From contig ML978204.1 of NCBI GenBank assembly GCA_010015745.1, forward strand, positions 62,001-126,000: 64,000 nucleotides of DNA, given 5' to 3'. This stretch comes from Setomelanomma holmii (lineage: Eukaryota; Ascomycota; Dothideomycetes; Pleosporales; Phaeosphaeriaceae). This document shows positions 20,658 through 33,656 of the stretch, in pieces; position 1 is the first letter of the stretch; every line of letters begins with the position of its first letter. A program made the position numbers and the translations under genes. A model generated the notes under the pieces. The model ran no database searches and was not told the origin of the DNA. It worked only from the letters and a program-made list of their open reading frames with translations.

Positions 20658-23600
20658 TGTCTGCTCTGAGCTGGGAGGAGGTGATTTTGGTGAGCAAAGC
20701 TAAGGTATGAACGCTCCGACTCTTTGAGGATACAGGCAAAGTTCAGGAAGGTGGCAAGCGAGTAAGTGAGAGCGCGTTGTGAGGAAGGGGCAGGCCACAA
20801 GAAGATCGAACACCAGCTTCAATGTGAAGGGAAATGAGAAGTGGTACACGTCAACACGACTGTATGGTGCAAAGTGTTTTGTCCGCCGTGATAGCGGAGA
20901 TGAAGTAGCTGTATGACCTCTCCAATAACATCTAAGGGGAAAATGCGTCGTGCAACTGAAGGTTCCCGCTAACGGAAGCATGCCGGACGTAACAGAGCCG
21001 GTGAAGGCAAGTGTAGCACCGCCTGGCTGCACAAAGGCAACAGTGTGCGATGACGAACAGTCAGAAGATACATTTTGCTAGCTCCGCCGCCGTAGTCGCG
21101 TGCAAGATGGATGGGGCGATCTGAATGCGGTATTAGAGTAAGCACTCCACACAGCTGCTAGTGGAGATCAGCATCGGGGAATGTCTGGTACATCCGGTAG
21201 TGAACTCAGACTGAGTTCAAAGAGCATTTTGGACTCGGTAAATGGTGGGTAGCTGATTTAGCGTGCAGGGATACATTCACTTCCCCAGCCGATCTGGCCT
21301 CCGATTGGCGAGGCTAGACTCCTCTGTGCGAACGCTTTTAGTCGGCGGTGACCCTCCATCTCATATTGAGTTACCAGAGGCAGCAGAAAACCTGCGTTTG
21401 CCGCACAACGCCGCGGATGTCATGTCTCTGAGCATGTCTCCAATCAGGACCTTGGCTCGCAGTAATTTGATTGTGGTTGTGACCGTGGACTGAGTAATGC
21501 ACGATCGGAACGGGCAAGGTGGTCTATCGACAATGGAGGACCCTTGTCTTCTGCGTAGCCATTGCCAGTGCTGCGTTCGCGCTGCAAGCGGTTCTCGCGC
21601 ATGGAGAGCACATGTGGCGTCGGATTTGCGGCTCATCCAGCTCAACGAAATGCAGCTTCAGTTCTCCGGTGAGTGCTTATCGGCCCACTGAGGCAGCGTA
21701 AACCCTGAGTCCTCATGGCTGACGTGCGGACTGGGCGTGTGCCTTGTGAGAGCTGCATCACCTGGCATTTCCGAACCACTTCGGTGGGTCTCCGCCTGCA
21801 TCTCATGGCGTCAACGCATTTGCATCGGTTGCGTGATTCGACCTGGCATCGTGGGCTACTGCAAAGGGACTAGGAGGAGGCTCTGTCTTCCCCATCTGAG
21901 CGCATACCTAGTTTCGTTGTTCCTGAGAGCCTGCAGAAGTGTGCGTGGCGAGAGGCGCTGCGGCCCCGGTTGACCTTCTCAGCTGCTGATTACCTCGAGA
22001 TACGCAGTTGGTCGAAGCCTCATCTCTGGCGATGCAGGACATTCACAGTGCAAGTGAGCAGGATGCAAATCTAGGCTCTGCAGTGCCCACATATATGCAC
22101 TGATACATAACCAAGTTCCACTGTTCTGCACAGCACCAGAGATATCCCGGGTTAGCTCGAACAGGGACCGGGGGTCGTCCCCATATTTGATCTTACGGAG
22201 GTTAGGCGGAACCAGCCACTCACCACAACGTTCGCTTCAGGGCAGCCGCGCACTGCGCGCTTGACATGTCGTTCCATCACGGCCGCATCAGGGCTGGTGG
22301 TGTGGAACCGTTGAAACTTAGTGGGGTCGCTTGCGCACCATGCAATAGGTGATAACGCAGCTAAAGGATCCAGATGGCTGCTCGATCGGCGAACCTGGGT
22401 TCATCCAGACATCTTTTCGAAATCCTCGGTTGGAAGCCGGGCGTCAAAGAGACTCGATGCGCTCTTGTCCGACTCATGATGCAGTCTCCAGACGCACAAT
22501 AACGGGATCGCAACCTTGCACGCTGAATGTCTCGCCGCCGCCGCCGCCTGCTCGCCTCACCGTGGCAATTCCGACTGACGGATCTTGAGCATTACACCAT
22601 GCAAGACACGTAGTTTGTCTTGACTTTTCCAAACGGCGCAATATCAAGGGGATATGTCCGCATGCGTCGTGTGTTTGCATGTCTGCGTGTCTGCATGTCT
22701 GCAAGATGCACAGTCGAAGCATACCTGCATACGGCACGACGACCAATTTGTGGCGAATAGCTTCTTGTCGAGTTTCCCGCTCAGCGCGATGATAGCACGA
22801 AGAGGAAGAGGTGGATTTAGGATGCTCCTCCTCTTGCCAATCGGGGAGCCTCCGACACGCTTGTCTGCGTCTTGTTGGTTGTCTTTCGAACTTTATTGAG
22901 GTACATTTCCAAGCACGAACGTCCGACCGTAATGAGGCCACTTTGTCGCTCAGACTTTCGACTCGTACCGAGACTGGAACCCAACTGGCAGATCGTGCCA
23001 TCCAACCGCACAAATTGTGGTATCGAACACCGTCAATCGGCATGCCGAGGACGCAGATTTCCCGACCAAACGGACCGTGATCTTGCGGCCTTACAGCGGG
23101 CCATAGACGTTGAGGACCGTCTTCGTTTAGAAATCGAATCCTTGTATATGCAGCGTGCCAGATCGGTAAGCGATGCGTCAACATATGTCGGCACAGCGAA
23201 TACTTGGCTGCTTCGACGATCTTCGCAATGCAGATTCTGGCCATGCGCGCGCAGGTTTGACGGCCCTCGATTCGTTGTCACCTGCAAAACATGACCTCAT
23301 CAGGATTCATCAGACGAGAGCGCGCCGTCACTAATGGTATGGCTCGATAGTGCGAGAAGAGGATTCATGAGAACACTGAATGTGCAACCCACGCGTTTCA
23401 ACCTGTCTGAAATGTACATTGTTCGTGTCGGCTGTGTCGTAGCGGCGTCTCTAGAGTAAATTTCTACCAATTTGTCCAAGTCCAATGGTAGAGTCGGTAT
23501 CCTTCCAGTACGATATGCGAAGCCAAGATCCGGCACGTCGTTTAGGACCAAGGACTCAAAGAGATGGCAGAGCAATCTACAATTTCTTTGGCGATGTGTT

Positions 23601-25098
23601 ATTGGAGCATTTAAAGCCCGTACCAATGGAGGGAAGAGTCAGAATTGCCCACCACGAGGTTGATGGTAGCCATTTGGTAGTGGCAGGGTCGACCAGACAT
23701 CGAGCCACTCAATGGCGCGAGCCGATGGTGGAGTGAGGTTCACCAGGAATGGCGCGACCCCATATCGATCATGACTGATGTAGAGCGTTTCGTGTAGATG
23801 GAGTCGGCTGGCGTCATTTCCTTGAGCTGACTGCAGCTCGTGGCTTTCCGTGCCTTCCATCCTCATCGAATAGTCGCTAACCGCGGAAGCTCAAAAACCA
23901 TTAGGCGAGAAAGAGGATGAAAAAGGGTCATGGTGGCAATGAACGAGACAAGCTTTGGCTCAAGGCCCTATTCGTGGAAGGCAGAAAGGGACCAGCAATC
24001 TGCCGACATATTGAACGCCCACTCCGCTCGTTGGGCCGCAGCAAGTGCAAGGACCGAGCCGAAGCTTAGTGTGAGTCGGTAAGAGGCATCTTTGTGTGGC
24101 GTCGGCCATTGCATCAAGTCTCCGGCGTTCGAGCATTTGGTGCCACTTCTCAGCCGTCGACCTGTCACCTCGCAGCCAGTAGCCGCGGTAGTATGCTCTG
24201 TACTGCGATCGCCCGAACATGTGGGGTGCATCGATGCAACAGAGTCCTCCAGTAGAGAGTTCCGACCCGAAAGCTCCAAGGCATGAGGGGAAGAAATAAT
24301 GGTGACTGGACCACATCCTCGTTGTCTCACTTCCTCAATCCTCGAGGCAGCACGTATACCGCGTCAGACTCTACGGCCGAGATTGAAAACACTAATGGAG
24401 TGTATGCCTCAACAGTTTGATGGGTTCAGGCAGCGCGCCTCCCAGTATTCAGGCCGGGAGGATCATGTGAAGGTGGAAAAAGCTGCATTGCTGGCAGGGG
24501 ATATGCAACTAGATCGAAGACTGCATGATAGATAGCCAAGAAGAGGTGATGTGGCGGCTGTGTGTGTTGTGTTGTGTTGAGGTGTTCGGATGCTGGAGGA
24601 AGGGACATCTTTAGAGGTACTTGACAGGGAAGGAGCGCATGGCAACCATCACATGGTCCTCACAACACTTCAAACGCCTCCCACACATATTCATGGAGAC
24701 CTTTCACGTCTATCAACGAATCAAATTTGGGACCACCGGGGTAATATTAGAACTAGATTACTACTTCCTGTGAAGACCAAAGGCGGGGAATAAGTATTGA
24801 AGTGATAGAAGACATACGAGAAGCAGTGTGATGTCAAGAAGATGGGGCCACAGACACCATCCAAGACGCTGTTCCCTCTTTGGTGGAAGGATGGTCCGAT
24901 AAGAAAAGAGATCCCAATGTCACCTGGCTCTCTGAGGATCGGAAATGCCCAGTATGATAAGACGCCCTCTGCGACAGAGGGAGCCTTGGGCTCCGTCACG
25001 GAGATTGAAAGCCAACCGCGCTATCCACGACCACCCAGCTCGGGTGGTGCAGCTCAGTCGACAGCGGTGGTTGTCGAACCGCCCAATGTCGAGCGCTC
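20658..25098. other. 4.4-kb stretch without a recognisable gene
   Basis: Both strands were read. The longest frames (256 codons at 22474-23244 minus, 140 codons at 22872-23294 plus) overlap on opposite strands, lack an ATG-plus-domain structure and match nothing known to me. A short TGCATGTCTGCG-type repeat lies near 22675-22705. The stretch could be old decayed transposon or gene sequence, or a long regulatory interval. The final part is the 3' flank of the septin gene. Confidence 0.4.
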
Positions 25099-26533
25099 CT
25101 AAGCGGTTTCAGTATCGGTGTCGATCTGGCCGCTTTGTTCCCTGTGCATGCGCGCCTCGATCTCCTTCAGCTGACTCTCGCGGGCCAGCAGCTCTTGCCG
25201 CTTCTCGTTGATCTCGCGTTGGACCTTGACCTCGATCTCTCGCAACTTCTCCTCTTCGCGTCTCAACTGCTCCTCCTTCAACCGAACCGATTGGCTGGCG
25301 AGATCCTCTGGGTTCATTGACGAGTCACTGACAGACACGTTAGCATGTGGCGCGCTAATGATGCAGAAACAACTTACGCAGCAGCACCACCTTCGACAGA
25401 CTTGCTAAGTTTCTCGGTACGGTAGTTCTCGTAGAGGAAGTCGTGTGTGATTTCCTTGAGGTCAGCCAGATGGCTGTGGAGCAGTGCACTACGCACGGCC
25501 AGGAAATCGGAGTGCCGTGGGTTGTCCACCTCGACTATGCCCCATGGGTATTGCCTGGCGCGTACTCGCCGGCCATTGACCTCGACAATATCCTCGGAAC
25601 CCACGATGGCAAAGGGCATGAGACCCCTGAGCTCGGCGTTCTCCTCGACAGTATCCTCGTCGTCCTCCTCGATGTCATATGGGAAGTTGTATACGGGAAT
25701 CCTGTAGTGCTCAATGTCCTCCATGACGAGCTTCTTTGACTCGGCCAGCTCGGCGGGGGTCAGTGAATCGGCTTTGCCAATAACAGGAATGACGTTGCAG
25801 CGTGGCGAAAGGCGCTTCATCAGCTCGATGTCAAGTTCGCGGAGACTGCCAGGTGTAAGCAAAGGCATGTCACGATTGAGAAGTAGACTGACCCATGGCC
25901 TGTGGGTGTGATGAAGTATAGCAGGACGTGTACGCGATCATCTCGGAAGCGCGGGTTACGCTTGATACGCGACTCCTCAGCCAAGATACCATCGTATTGA
26001 CGCTCGAGGTATCCGACGATCTCCTGGAAGCTGATGCATTGTAAGCATTATCCCCACGTGTGATGTACTGCCATTACATACCTCGCCTCGTTGTCGATCT
26101 GGTCGCCGAATCCAGGGGTGTCAACGATGGTGAGCGAGATGCGGGTACCTTCCTCGTCGAGCTCTGTGATGTGGTCAGCCCTGTTGCGCGGAATTGAGGT
26201 GGAAATCGTCGAGCGACGGACATACCAACGGTGATGGGTTGGATCTTGACACCCTCCTCGACATGTGCTACTGTTGGGTCGTCGGACTCCTTGTGCTCGA
26301 GAACCTTCTTGCCGCAGAGCGTGTTGACGAAGGTTGTCCGGCCCGTACCCGAGGCGCCGCACACCATCAGGCAGAACTGGATACCTTTCTTGACATTCTT
26401 CTTTCTGCGCGTCTTAAGCGTCTGTCGGGAGTCAGCAGAGGTCTCAATGGCCTGACGCAGGCGTGGCGGGCGAAGCAATGGCCGCGTGTGCCTCAGGGAC
26501 AAGTGGTGTCGGGGAAAGTCGTACAGAAGACAT
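25099..26533 (-). CDS. aspA: Septin, AspA/Cdc11 type
   Basis: GTP-binding filament protein of septin rings at septa, hyphal tips and branch sites. Exons: 26533-26525, 26421-26226, 26163-26082, 26030-25893, 25845-25378 and 25327-25099, giving 373 residues. RRKKNVKKGIQF is the polybasic lead. The P-loop is GASGTGRTTFVNTLCGKKVL, with Arg where most septins have Lys, which is typical of the Cdc11/AspA group. DTPGFGDQIDNEA is G3, VIGKADSLT is G4, and GRRVRARQYPWGIVEVDNP belongs to the septin unique element. A short C-terminal coiled coil (KEEQLRREEEKLREIEVKVQ) follows. The first exon is only nine nucleotides in this model. A longer first exon ending at 26501 with a poor donor would change the first few residues, so the extreme N terminus is uncertain. 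Confidence 0.93.
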
Positions 26534-27434
26534 CTTGGAGTTTGAGCGTTGAACGTGGTACGTATTTGCGGAGATGCGTGCCTATGGGGCAGCCGACGTG
26601 TAGATGATGGAGCAAGAGGTGAGGTGGAACGGGCTGGTGTGGTGGTGCGTCGGTGTGGTCGAGGAAATTTGGGGACGTTGACAGCAGCTCCCTGCGCAAT
26701 GCAAAGGGGCTCGCTAGCGTGAGCGGCCCCGGTCGTAGTCTCCTGTCTTGGCGCGACACCTGGCGCAGCTCCGCATCAGGAAGGCTCCACCACCACGCGC
26801 GACGAAAGAGTGTTGTCGATGTTTCAAACGAAACAACTCAGCCTTATAGAGACCGCGTTCACTTTGGGCCTGCGCGATATGCAGAGTGGTCTCATACATT
26901 GGCACTTCAGTCTTACCTTGTAGCGCGCACTACGTACTGCGACTGGGCAAGGCGACGAACTCTTCCTATATAGTGATAAACGCCCGAGGAAGAGGCTCAG
27001 ACAGAGCAGGTTCCTTGTTACCTTGAGCTCTTGTCTATGGTCTATAGTGTTGTGAACGACTCTCTCAAGACAGTCCAGACGATGGAATTGTATATCACGT
27101 GGCGCCGCTTTCCTCTCTGGGTAAGCTCCCGCTAGCGTAAAGCTTGGGCATGCGGTACCGTAGCGGGCGGATGACATCTTGAGCTCTACCAAGGAGCTCC
27201 ACTCGCATTCACCCATGGTTCCTGTCCTCTAGTTGCTTCACTCGCTATTTCCACATAGGCCTAGCATGCTGCCAGCTCTCCAGACAACGTCTCCCCCGAC
27301 GTTCGCCAGGCCATACCATCGAACGCTGATTTCCACTTCAGCGCCCCACCCTGCCTTCAGGTAGCCCAGCGCCTGGGCTGGTCATCTGCTCAACTCGCTT
27401 TCGCTCACAAAAAAAGCCTTCCACTATCTCCACC
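26534..27434. promoter_or_regulatory. Divergent promoter region, septin and PROPPIN genes
   Basis: The 901-bp region between two outward-facing start codons presumably holds both promoters. No protein-like frame or repeat is seen, and no specific element is assigned. Confidence 0.45.
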
Positions 27435-28658
27435 ATGAACACACGACCGATACTGGATTCTGCCAAAGAACCCTTCGTCCTCTCCGTGTCGCTGAACGCA
27501 GACTGCTCCTCTTTCTCAGTCGCTCTGGAAACCGGCTTTCGTATCTTCTCCTCCAAGTCATGCGATCTGAGGGTAGCACGAGGTACCATACTCGGTTATC
27601 ATTCTTCAAGTCAAGCTGACAACTAGCCAGAGGTAGGAGGCGGCATCGGCTGCGCGGAGATGCTTGGAACCACGCCATACATAGCACTGGTCGGAGGAGG
27701 GAAGCAGCCCAAATTCCCCCAAAACAAGGTCTGTCTTGAGGACTCCGGCTGGCAACTGATCAACAAGACTGACATTGTCTATGAGGTCCAAATATGGAAC
27801 GACGAAACCAAACGAGTCACGACTTCGGTCGAGTTTCGCACCCCGGTGCAGCGCGTGCGCCTGTCGAAGACGCACTTGATCGTCGTGCAGCTGAACACGG
27901 TGGGCATATACAAGCTCGCAACGCCTCCAAAGAAGATTGCGGATTACGAAACGGCGAACAACCCATATGGACTCTGCGAGCTGGGGCCGAGCACCGTGGC
28001 CTTCCCGGGTAGGACTATCGGACAAGTCAAGCTCTTCGATCTGAACAGCGGAAACGTGAGCATCGTACCCGCTCATGAGGGGCCCCTTCGCGCTATTGGT
28101 CTCAGCAGGAACGGTGACTTGGTCGCAACCGCGAGTGAGCAAGGCACCATTATCCGTGTTTGGTCGTATCCCTCTTGCACAAGGTTGGCAGAGTTTCGTC
28201 GCGGCATAGATCAGGCTGCCATCTTCTCGCTCGCATTCTCGCCCTCTGGTGTCACACTCGCCGCGGCGTCAGACAAGTCGACTCTGCACATCTTCGACCT
28301 GAGTAATGCATCGGCATCCGACCCCAAGCAGCACAAGTACGGCATTCTGTCCAAAGTTCCAGGCCTTCCGCGACAGTTCTCAGACACCTATCCCACGGCG
28401 AGTGTCAACTTCAACATGGGCGACGAGCCGACGCATTGGGGCCCACACACCAAATCAGCTACATTAAGTGCCGGCATTCCAGGCGTTCCAGGTGGAAGGC
28501 CGACCAAGGGACTCTTGGGCTGGCTCGACGAAACCTCGATCATTGTTCTTGGCGCAGGTCAGGATGCGCGATGGGACCGATTCAGCGTGGTGATTGAGCA
28601 GGATACCGGCAAGAAGATCCTTGTTCCGTTTGGCTGGAAACACTATCTGGATGACTAG
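27435..28658 (+). CDS. HSV2: PROPPIN, HSV2-like phosphoinositide-binding WD40 protein
   Basis: Seven-bladed beta-propeller that binds PI3P and PI(3,5)P2 on endosomes, vacuoles and autophagic membranes. The HSV2/WIPI3-4 branch acts in micro-autophagy and membrane traffic. Exons 27435-27582 and 27631-28658 (48-nt intron) give 391 residues. Blade 1 begins FVLSVSLNADCSSFSVALETGF, and blades 2-3 include KTHLIVVQLNTVGIYKL. The lipid-binding FRRG motif (LAEFRRGIDQA) is at about residue 237, followed by FSLAFSPSGVTLAAASDKST. The insertion typical of blade 6 (PKQHKYGILSKVPGLPRQF) separates HSV2 from Atg18 and Atg21. The gene is divergent from the septin gene. Confidence 0.92.
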
Positions 28659-29263
28659 TCATCACTACCAGAGGTGAAGTGGTGGTGCAAAGAAGACTGG
28701 AAGATACCCAAGGCAGAAGGGAAGTTGTCGAAGTCACCAAAGCTGTTGAAGCAGCCAAGAGAACGTAGCGAAGATAGGCCCATTGAGCGCTGGATCCAAG
28801 AGCCTTGGAACATTCTCAATCGAGATGGAAGCCTGGCAGGGCGTAGATATTTGTGATCTTCACATATGGCGTTAAAGCGGGCATTGTTAACGGCGTTCAC
28901 ATACCCCACGGCATACGGGCATCTGGGAATGTGCTGCTAGGCCAGCACAATCATAGTCTACATACAATCAATCTTCATACGGATTTCTACGATCCCTTCT
29001 CGAAATTATTGAAATATCGGGGGTACACGAAAGAGGCAGGCTTCGAAAATAACAATCTACGCTTCTAGGGTATGCATATCAATGTCGTCGCAACCAAGAC
29101 TAAGACTTGAAACGCGCCCTTAAGTATGGTATCCAGCATACGCCATGAACGCCCGCCCACGAAACTTTTCGCAAAACGAGCAGATGCAGATGCGAGGGAG
29201 ATGCAGATGCCGGCGCAGTGCAGTGCTTCGCTCAAACTCATCAAAGACATGCGTGAATACCAC
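28659..29263. other. Convergent intergenic region
   Basis: This is 605 bp between facing 3' ends, with no convincing coding or RNA feature. Confidence 0.5.
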
Positions 29264-30942
29264 TCAAGACGGCTTGTCACACCCAATCCGCCCCAACAAC
29301 TCCTTCCGATCCCCATGACCAGGAATACTAATCCCGCTCGCCCTCGTGCTTTCCCGTCTCGCCTGGCGGCGCTGACTCGCTCCATTCATTCTTGCAAACG
29401 TGAGCGCATCGACGCCGACTTCTTCTTCCTTTGGCGCGGCATTCGACAACGAGCTCATACCGGACTCGGTACACGTGGTCACCGAGTTGAGCATGGAGCT
29501 AGTCTTGTCGTGCTCGAGGGCTTCGTCTTCCTCATCGCCTTCGTCGTCGGAGCGCACGTCGTCGGCGCCGGTGCCGTTGAGGACTTTGCACACGACTTTG
29601 ACGACCATGCTGAACCAGATGCAGCAGAAGACTTGGAGGGTGAGGAGGAGTGCGAGGAAATAGTAGCGTATGCTTGGGTTCCAGCAGATAGGGCCTTGTT
29701 GGTCGGTGTATGCCTTGAGAAGGTTGCCCCAGATATCGGTGCCGCCGTGGGCTTCAAAGGCTGCTGTGTCGGAGATGGGAATGAAGAGTTGTTGTTGTGA
29801 GTCGGTCATGTTTGGTGTGGATGGATGGTTCGGCGTAAAGTAGCAGCCGGGTGCCATGTCGATGGGCGCGTAGTGGTATATGGACCAGCAGACGAGCATA
29901 TAGAGGACGTGACGAGTGATGAACCAGGAGATGACGAAGATACCGAAGGCAATGTCGCAAGCTGTAGAGTAGCCCATGTACTTGAGGAGTTTTGCGGTCT
30001 ATGGAAGTCAGTCTGAGTTTCCTGCGTCATTGTCTAATCGCACAACCACTTACAGGCAGTATAATGTCCACAAAATCCATGATGCACAAGATAATCGTTC
30101 CGACTCGCATGTGATAGTATCCGTACGACAGGAACAGAAGCGCGGTCGTGAAGATGTGGTGTGTGAACATTTGCGCATAGTCCTTGCGCTTCTCCTCGAT
30201 GTTGACCACGAGCATTTGCTGGATCCAGAACCCCCATTGCACCAGATAGTACCACTTGAAGATACCTTCGACTTCACGGAAGGGCCAGCCTTCCCAGATC
30301 CCATGGAGATTGAGCCAGAATTCTGAGTGGTACATGATGTACTGTGCCGTGTTAGCCTTTCGAACCTGCCAGATAAGAGGTTCCATTCATGCATACCATG
30401 CCGAGCGACCATGACCCAGTGTAGTAGATGATGAGCCAAGCCTGCTCCTTGAATCTATCTAGCCCTTTCTTCGTCCTGATACCACCCATTCTGGCTAATG
30501 GATCCAGAAGGTATTCCATGACCACAACTCGCACGCCGGTGAAGATGACACTCCAGAGTGCCACAAACGGCAAATCGTCAGTGCCACAGCCGTACATTTG
30601 TGTGTCAGGATTGTAGTACGACATCTTGAAGAATTTCGAGGTCCGGCTTCGGGCGCGGGGGAAGAAGATGTGTGTAAGGAAGAGGAGGGAGAGGAGGTTC
30701 ACTGAGATGCCTGTAATGAGTTGTCAGTCATGGTAAAGTGAGCATCATGCATGAAGCAATATACCAATTTGATGGTCGCACACCAGCGAGCACAGTGTCG
30801 CCATGAGCCCCTCATCCTTAGGTTTCTTAGAGCCTGTCTTCCGCCTGTTGGGGGCAATTGCGACCTCCTGCTCTTGGATGTCTGCCACATGTGCTCTGCT
30901 CAACGTCCCATTGCTGTTCGGCAGCGCCGCCTTGGTCGCCAT
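29264..30942 (-). CDS. LAG1: Ceramide synthase, Lag1/Lac1 type (TLC domain)
   Basis: ER enzyme that N-acylates sphingoid bases with fatty acyl-CoA to form ceramide. Exons: 30942-30765, 30710-30397, 30341-30054 and 29998-29264, giving 504 residues. The N terminus is basic and cytosolic (RRKTGSKKPKDEG), and the first helix is LLSLLFLTHIFFP. The Lag1 motif runs through exons 3 and 4: YHSEFWLNLHGIWEGWP, WIQQMLVVNIEEKRKDY, then MFTHHIFTTALLFLSYGYYH, with the essential His pair at residues 225-226. DFVDIILPTAKLLKYMGYS follows. The C-terminal 100 residues are acidic and Ser-rich, as in phosphorylated fungal Lag1 tails. Filamentous fungi usually have more than one such enzyme, so Lag1 versus Bar1/Lac1 subtype is not fixed here. 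Confidence 0.94.
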
Positions 30943-32179
30943 GCTGGACTAGTGTCTTGCCTTCGCTGCTGGAGGCGGAGGATATGCGATCGCGCGACGC
31001 TATCGTCGGTGCTGTATCTGACTTTCGCGGTCGGTAGGCAAGGTGGAGGGTGGAGGGTTATCGAGAAATGCTGGTAGCCAGACTCTTCTTCCTCTCGCTA
31101 TTCGATCGAGGCTGGACTGGAACCTGGTTTCTCAACCAAGTTGCAGGATGTTTGCTCCGAAGCGAGTGTGGAGGGTGGTCGTATTCAGGTCAAAAGAGCC
31201 ATTGGGACTGGTGAGTAGAAGAATGAGGTAGCGCGGGCTCTCCGCATGCAATGGGATTCGTCGGCGGGGCCTGGGCGCGCAGATGTTTCGAAGGGGAAGC
31301 TTGAAGGCGGTGTGATGCCAGGGTTTGACGTGATGGGCAAGCGCGAATCTTGTCTCCTTGAAACAGGCAGATCGTCCGATGATTTTGTCTGTCTCTCCGC
31401 ACTTGGAAGAGGGACACTGCAAGTAGAGTAAAGTGCAATTGCGCACAAGAGGGGCTCTAGACAGGCGTTCGCGGAAGCTAAGTACTGCTTGTTCGTGGAG
31501 CGCACTACTTTTTGGGGTTCAAGTTCGCGTAACTTTGCTACACTAGTTTGGTGGAGACGTTGAAAGCTGAGAGCAAGCAACACGGCAGTGGTGATCAAGG
31601 GCAAGAGAAGGAGGTGGCAATATCACTCTCTTATATGCTACTGTAAACAACGTTACCTCTGTTGCGGTACGACATGGCCGCATATTGTTATCGTTGTGCT
31701 GAAGCGGAAGAAGCCGCCAAGGCTTCCGAGATGCAAGCTTCCTTTTCCGAGTTTCAAGGGTCTTCAAGTGGGCGCCGCTATGGCCAATCACGTCGGCACG
31801 TATCCGCGACACTATATTACTACCCCGCCATTCGTGGGAACAGCCTTGTGTTGTGCAGCATCGTAGGATTGCAACAATGGTCTCGTCTGGGCTGATCTCG
31901 ATTGATCGAAGCAAACCAGTCTCGACAAGATAACTCAGAGTGATCACCAGAGGAAGATGAGCCTTGCGAAACTGTCTGGCCATGACTGAAGAAAGAAAAC
32001 GGATATTCAATAACGTGAATAAACTACATGGGAGACTGAAGAATGACGGCGCTCTACAGTAGTGAAAGCCCACCCAGCCTGCTGCTTCATCCCTCCGATT
32101 ATTCTGATTGACAGCCTGATCCAAGTGCTCCATGACGCCTAGTGTATTTGCAATAGCCAAACTGTGCTTTATATCGCGC
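30943..32179. other. Upstream region of the ceramide synthase gene
   Basis: This 1.2-kb interval lies between the ceramide synthase start and the Bax-inhibitor 3' end. A 205-codon minus frame (32160-31543) exists but begins inside the 3' region of the neighbour, has no recognisable domain and no ATG near its start. No gene is called. Confidence 0.45.
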
Positions 32180-33068
32180 TCAGTTGTTGTTCTGCGAATT
32201 CAAGATCCTCAGGATAGCGAGAAACAGATTGATAATGTCAAGGTAGAGCGAAATGGCGGCAGCAATCTCTTCCTCGACGTGGTAGTGGCGCATAATCATC
32301 TGCGTGTCCACCAGAATGTAGCCCGAGAAGATAAGCGCGCAGATGACACCGTATCCAAGCTCCACCTTGCTGTTGTATGGGAAGAACATGGACATGAAGC
32401 CAAAGAGGATCACGACCCAGAGCGCTCCAAACAGGTATGGCATCCAGCTCGTGAAGTCATACTTGGACTGGCAGGCGAACAGCGTGAGGAAGATGAAAAT
32501 GCCAAGAGTCAGCACAGCGGCTTCCACAACGATCTTGGAGTCGGTGAAGGAGACGATGACGGAGATGGAGTATGCTTCCATGGCAGTGAAGCCACCGAGG
32601 AACAGGAGGTTCGTGGGGTACGATTTGCGCTTCCAGAATGTGAGGCCGAGGAATGCGAATGCGCCAAAGAGCGACACCCACATCATCCACGGGTTCGACT
32701 GAATCCAGTTCTTGTATGAGACTGAAACCATCGAGACGTAGCTTACGGCGGCAGTGGCGAAGAGTTGAACAGTGCTGTGTGCTGTCAGCATATGTGCGCA
32801 TGGTTGGCGTGGCAGGCTGCACTTACAGAATAGCATAGACCTTCCTAACGAATGCCATCCGGATGTCCAACGTAGCCTCTGCTACCACACCACCAAATTT
32901 GAAATCATCAGGCAAGTTATCATCCTCTCCACGTGGTACGCCTCGCAGAAGGGCTTCGTTCGGGTCGTTTGCCTCTGCTGAATAGGACGGTGGCGCCTGG
33001 GAATATGACGGCGCCGCCTCGTCAAGCGAGTCTCGCTGCGGCACGTTCTGGTATTTCGGACCGGCCAT
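32180..33068 (-). CDS. BXI1: Bax inhibitor family protein (TMBIM/Bxi1)
   Basis: Seven-helix ER/vacuolar membrane protein of the BI-1 family, linked to calcium leak and the unfolded-protein response. Exons 33068-32827 and 32774-32180 give 278 residues, as expected. The first 60 residues are soluble and Pro/Ser/Tyr-rich (PSYSQAPPSYS). FVRKVYAILTVQLFATAAVS spans the exon junction and is the family's first helix. Helices follow through MMWVSLFGAFAFLG and LGIFIFLTLFACQSKYDF. The C-terminal signature LIFSGYILVDTQMIMRHYHV includes the pH-sensing Asp, with EEEIAAAISLYLDIINLFL after it. It lies 588 bp from the first gene of the decayed tract and is itself intact. Confidence 0.95.
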
Positions 33069-33656
33069 CGTGATATCGCGCGTTTCGATGATAATTGAGC
33101 GATGTGGTGGTGTAGCGAAAGGAGTGGAGGTGCTGGATTTCAAGTCAAAAGTAAGCGCGACTAGATGAGGCGGAGCTCGTGATACTATGACGCGTGATGC
33201 TTCTTAGCGCGGAATCATCTCGAAGCTCCCTGCTCCGTCCAGTTTCGCGAACTCGACATCACCCATCGCTTCTCATTGCAGGACTGCTTGTTTTTTAGAG
33301 CAGCCTCGAACACAAAGAAGTCATCGCTCATAGGACTGTCTGTGGAAAGCTGCTGTCACGGCTAACCTCTGCGGACCTGAATATGGCGGCCTTCCATCGA
33401 CCACTTGAAATGTCTCCCTATACACCAAACCTAACGTCTGCCAAAGTATATGCATCCAGATTTATTCAGAGCACTGTTCAGCCTACCAAAGGCAATATGA
33501 TATGTAGCCACGCGAAAGGCTGAGATTGTGGCGTCCCATTGGGGTCGCACCCAGTGTCAGCCTCAGCCTGATCGCGTGAAATCGCAAACCGCATGTTGCT
33601 TCCTATCCTCCTTACAATTCTCACGGACTGCAGCACTCATCCTCTCACCCTCTGCA
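33069..33656. other. Divergent upstream interval
   Basis: This 588-bp interval lies between the Bax-inhibitor start and the first ATG of the DUF6536 pseudogene. It presumably carries the Bax-inhibitor promoter. Nothing else is recognised. Confidence 0.45.

Noticed and set aside
22474..23244. 256-codon minus-strand open frame
   Set aside because: Arg/Cys/His-rich text without a domain, overlapped by a 140-codon frame on the other strand and partly made of a low-complexity TGCATGTCTG repeat; no splice or promoter context.
31543..32160. 205-codon minus-strand open frame beside the Bax-inhibitor gene
   Set aside because: It opens without an ATG, begins in the 3' flank of the neighbour and shows no family-like segments.
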